The translations under genes were made by a program, and so were the position numbers. DNA of 5,655 bases, from positions 1-5,655 of the forward strand of contig JAFYNW010000388.1 in the NCBI GenBank assembly GCA_017547995.1, read 5' to 3'. Source of the stretch: Clostridia bacterium (lineage in GTDB: Bacteria > Bacillota > Clostridia > Oscillospirales > Butyricicoccaceae). Below are positions 5,480 to 5,655 of this stretch, piece by piece (position 1 is the first letter of the stretch; each line of letters starts with the position of its first letter). The notes beneath the pieces were generated by a model. It ran no database searches. It was not told the origin of the DNA and saw only the letters and a program-made list of their open reading frames with translations.

Positions 5480-5557
5480 CCTTCCCCTTGAGGGGAAGGT
5501 GTCAGCGGAGCTGACGGATGAGGTGTTTTGTAGGGACTGGCGCCCTCGACAGTCCGC
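5480..5557 (+). repeat. Composite dispersed repeat: type A two-hairpin unit plus type B-like unit
   Basis: Hairpin CCTTCCCC-TTGA-GGGGAAGG (5480-5499), a single T, hairpin GTCAGC-GGA-GCTGAC (5501-5515), then GGATGAGG. This is the architecture of the repeat at 1033-1086 in the opposite direction. It runs on into TTTTGTAGGGACTGGCGCCC and a stem GGACTG / CAGTCC (5534-5539 with 5550-5555). That last part resembles the reverse complement of the type B repeats (GTAGGGGACGACGCCC) with several changes. Having both halves together suggests they are parts of one larger intergenic element. Confidence 0.65.
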
Positions 5558-5577
5558 AGAAATAAAGGGGAAGCCAT

Positions 5578-5644
5578 TCACGCGCATAGCGGGTGAGATT
5601 TTCTGTAAGATAAGTCTTATCAGAGAGCCTTATTGACATAAGGC
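5578..5644. other. Run of three short stem-loops at the right edge, unidentified
   Basis: Three inverted repeats follow each other: TCACGCGC-ATA-GCGGGTGA with an internal G-G mismatch (5578-5596; stems TCAC/GTGA and CGC/GCG), GATAAGTCTTATC (5609-5621), and GCCTTAT-TGAC-ATAAGGC (5627-5644). They are bordered by the composite repeat on the left and a GC-rich run on the right. I cannot match this to a known RNA. A minus-strand frame is open through here (5502-5655), so the end of a gene is an alternative. Confidence 0.3.
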
Positions 5645-5655
5645 GGCCCCCGGCG

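Noticed and set aside
5071..5577. 168-codon minus-strand frame across the activator 3' end, terminators and repeat
   Set aside because: It runs through two terminators and the composite repeat and is antisense to the activator. The translated N-terminus is repeat-derived sequence.
5502..5655. Minus-strand open frame from the right edge as the 3' end of a gene
   Set aside because: Only about 51 codons, the last part inside the composite repeat, and no recognisable family; too weak to annotate as a gene.

Overview
The window looks like chromosomal DNA from an anaerobic, low-to-moderate GC Clostridia bacterium, probably a gut Oscillospiraceae/Ruminococcaceae-type organism. This is inferred from three things: an oxygen-sensitive ATP-driven iron-sulfur reductase pair, consensus sigma-A promoters with AGGAGG-type ribosome sites, and small GC-rich hairpin repeats in nearly every intergenic gap. 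I did no database search; family names come from recognising motifs.

Layout. (1) 1-790, minus strand: 5' part of a gene for a membrane-anchored protein with an N-terminal HAAS-like helical domain. It runs off the left edge. Its promoter is a perfect TTGACA-N17-TATAAT with a 21-bp imperfect palindrome over the spacer and -10, and a second half-similar site lies downstream. (2) 791-1125: divergent intergenic region with both promoters, an array of AGTTATATT-plus-mini-hairpin units, and a two-hairpin dispersed repeat. (3) 1126-2430, plus: NhaC-family sodium/proton (or sodium/organic anion) antiporter. (4) 2431-2670: two hairpin repeats, a probable terminator and a strong promoter. (5) 2671-3186, plus: small two-helix membrane protein of the YcxB type, closed by a strong terminator. 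(6) 3187-3464: another copy of the GC-rich repeat and a candidate promoter. (7) 3465-5373, plus: a two-gene operon, one base apart, for a YjiM/HgdB-like double-cubane-cluster reductase and its YjiL/HgdC-like ATP-hydrolysing activator. (8) 5374-5655: two facing terminators, a composite repeat and an unexplained hairpin-rich right edge.

How the genes fit together. The operon at 3465-5373 is the functional centre. The activator hydrolyses ATP to push an electron from its [4Fe-4S] cluster to the partner, which can then carry out very low-potential reductions. The partner is a single-subunit relative of 2-hydroxyacyl-CoA dehydratases, with no second dehydratase subunit, CoA-transferase or acyl-CoA gene beside it. 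That points to the stand-alone double-cubane reductase branch, whose natural substrate is unknown to my knowledge. The other three genes have their own promoters or terminators, and nothing ties them to this operon.
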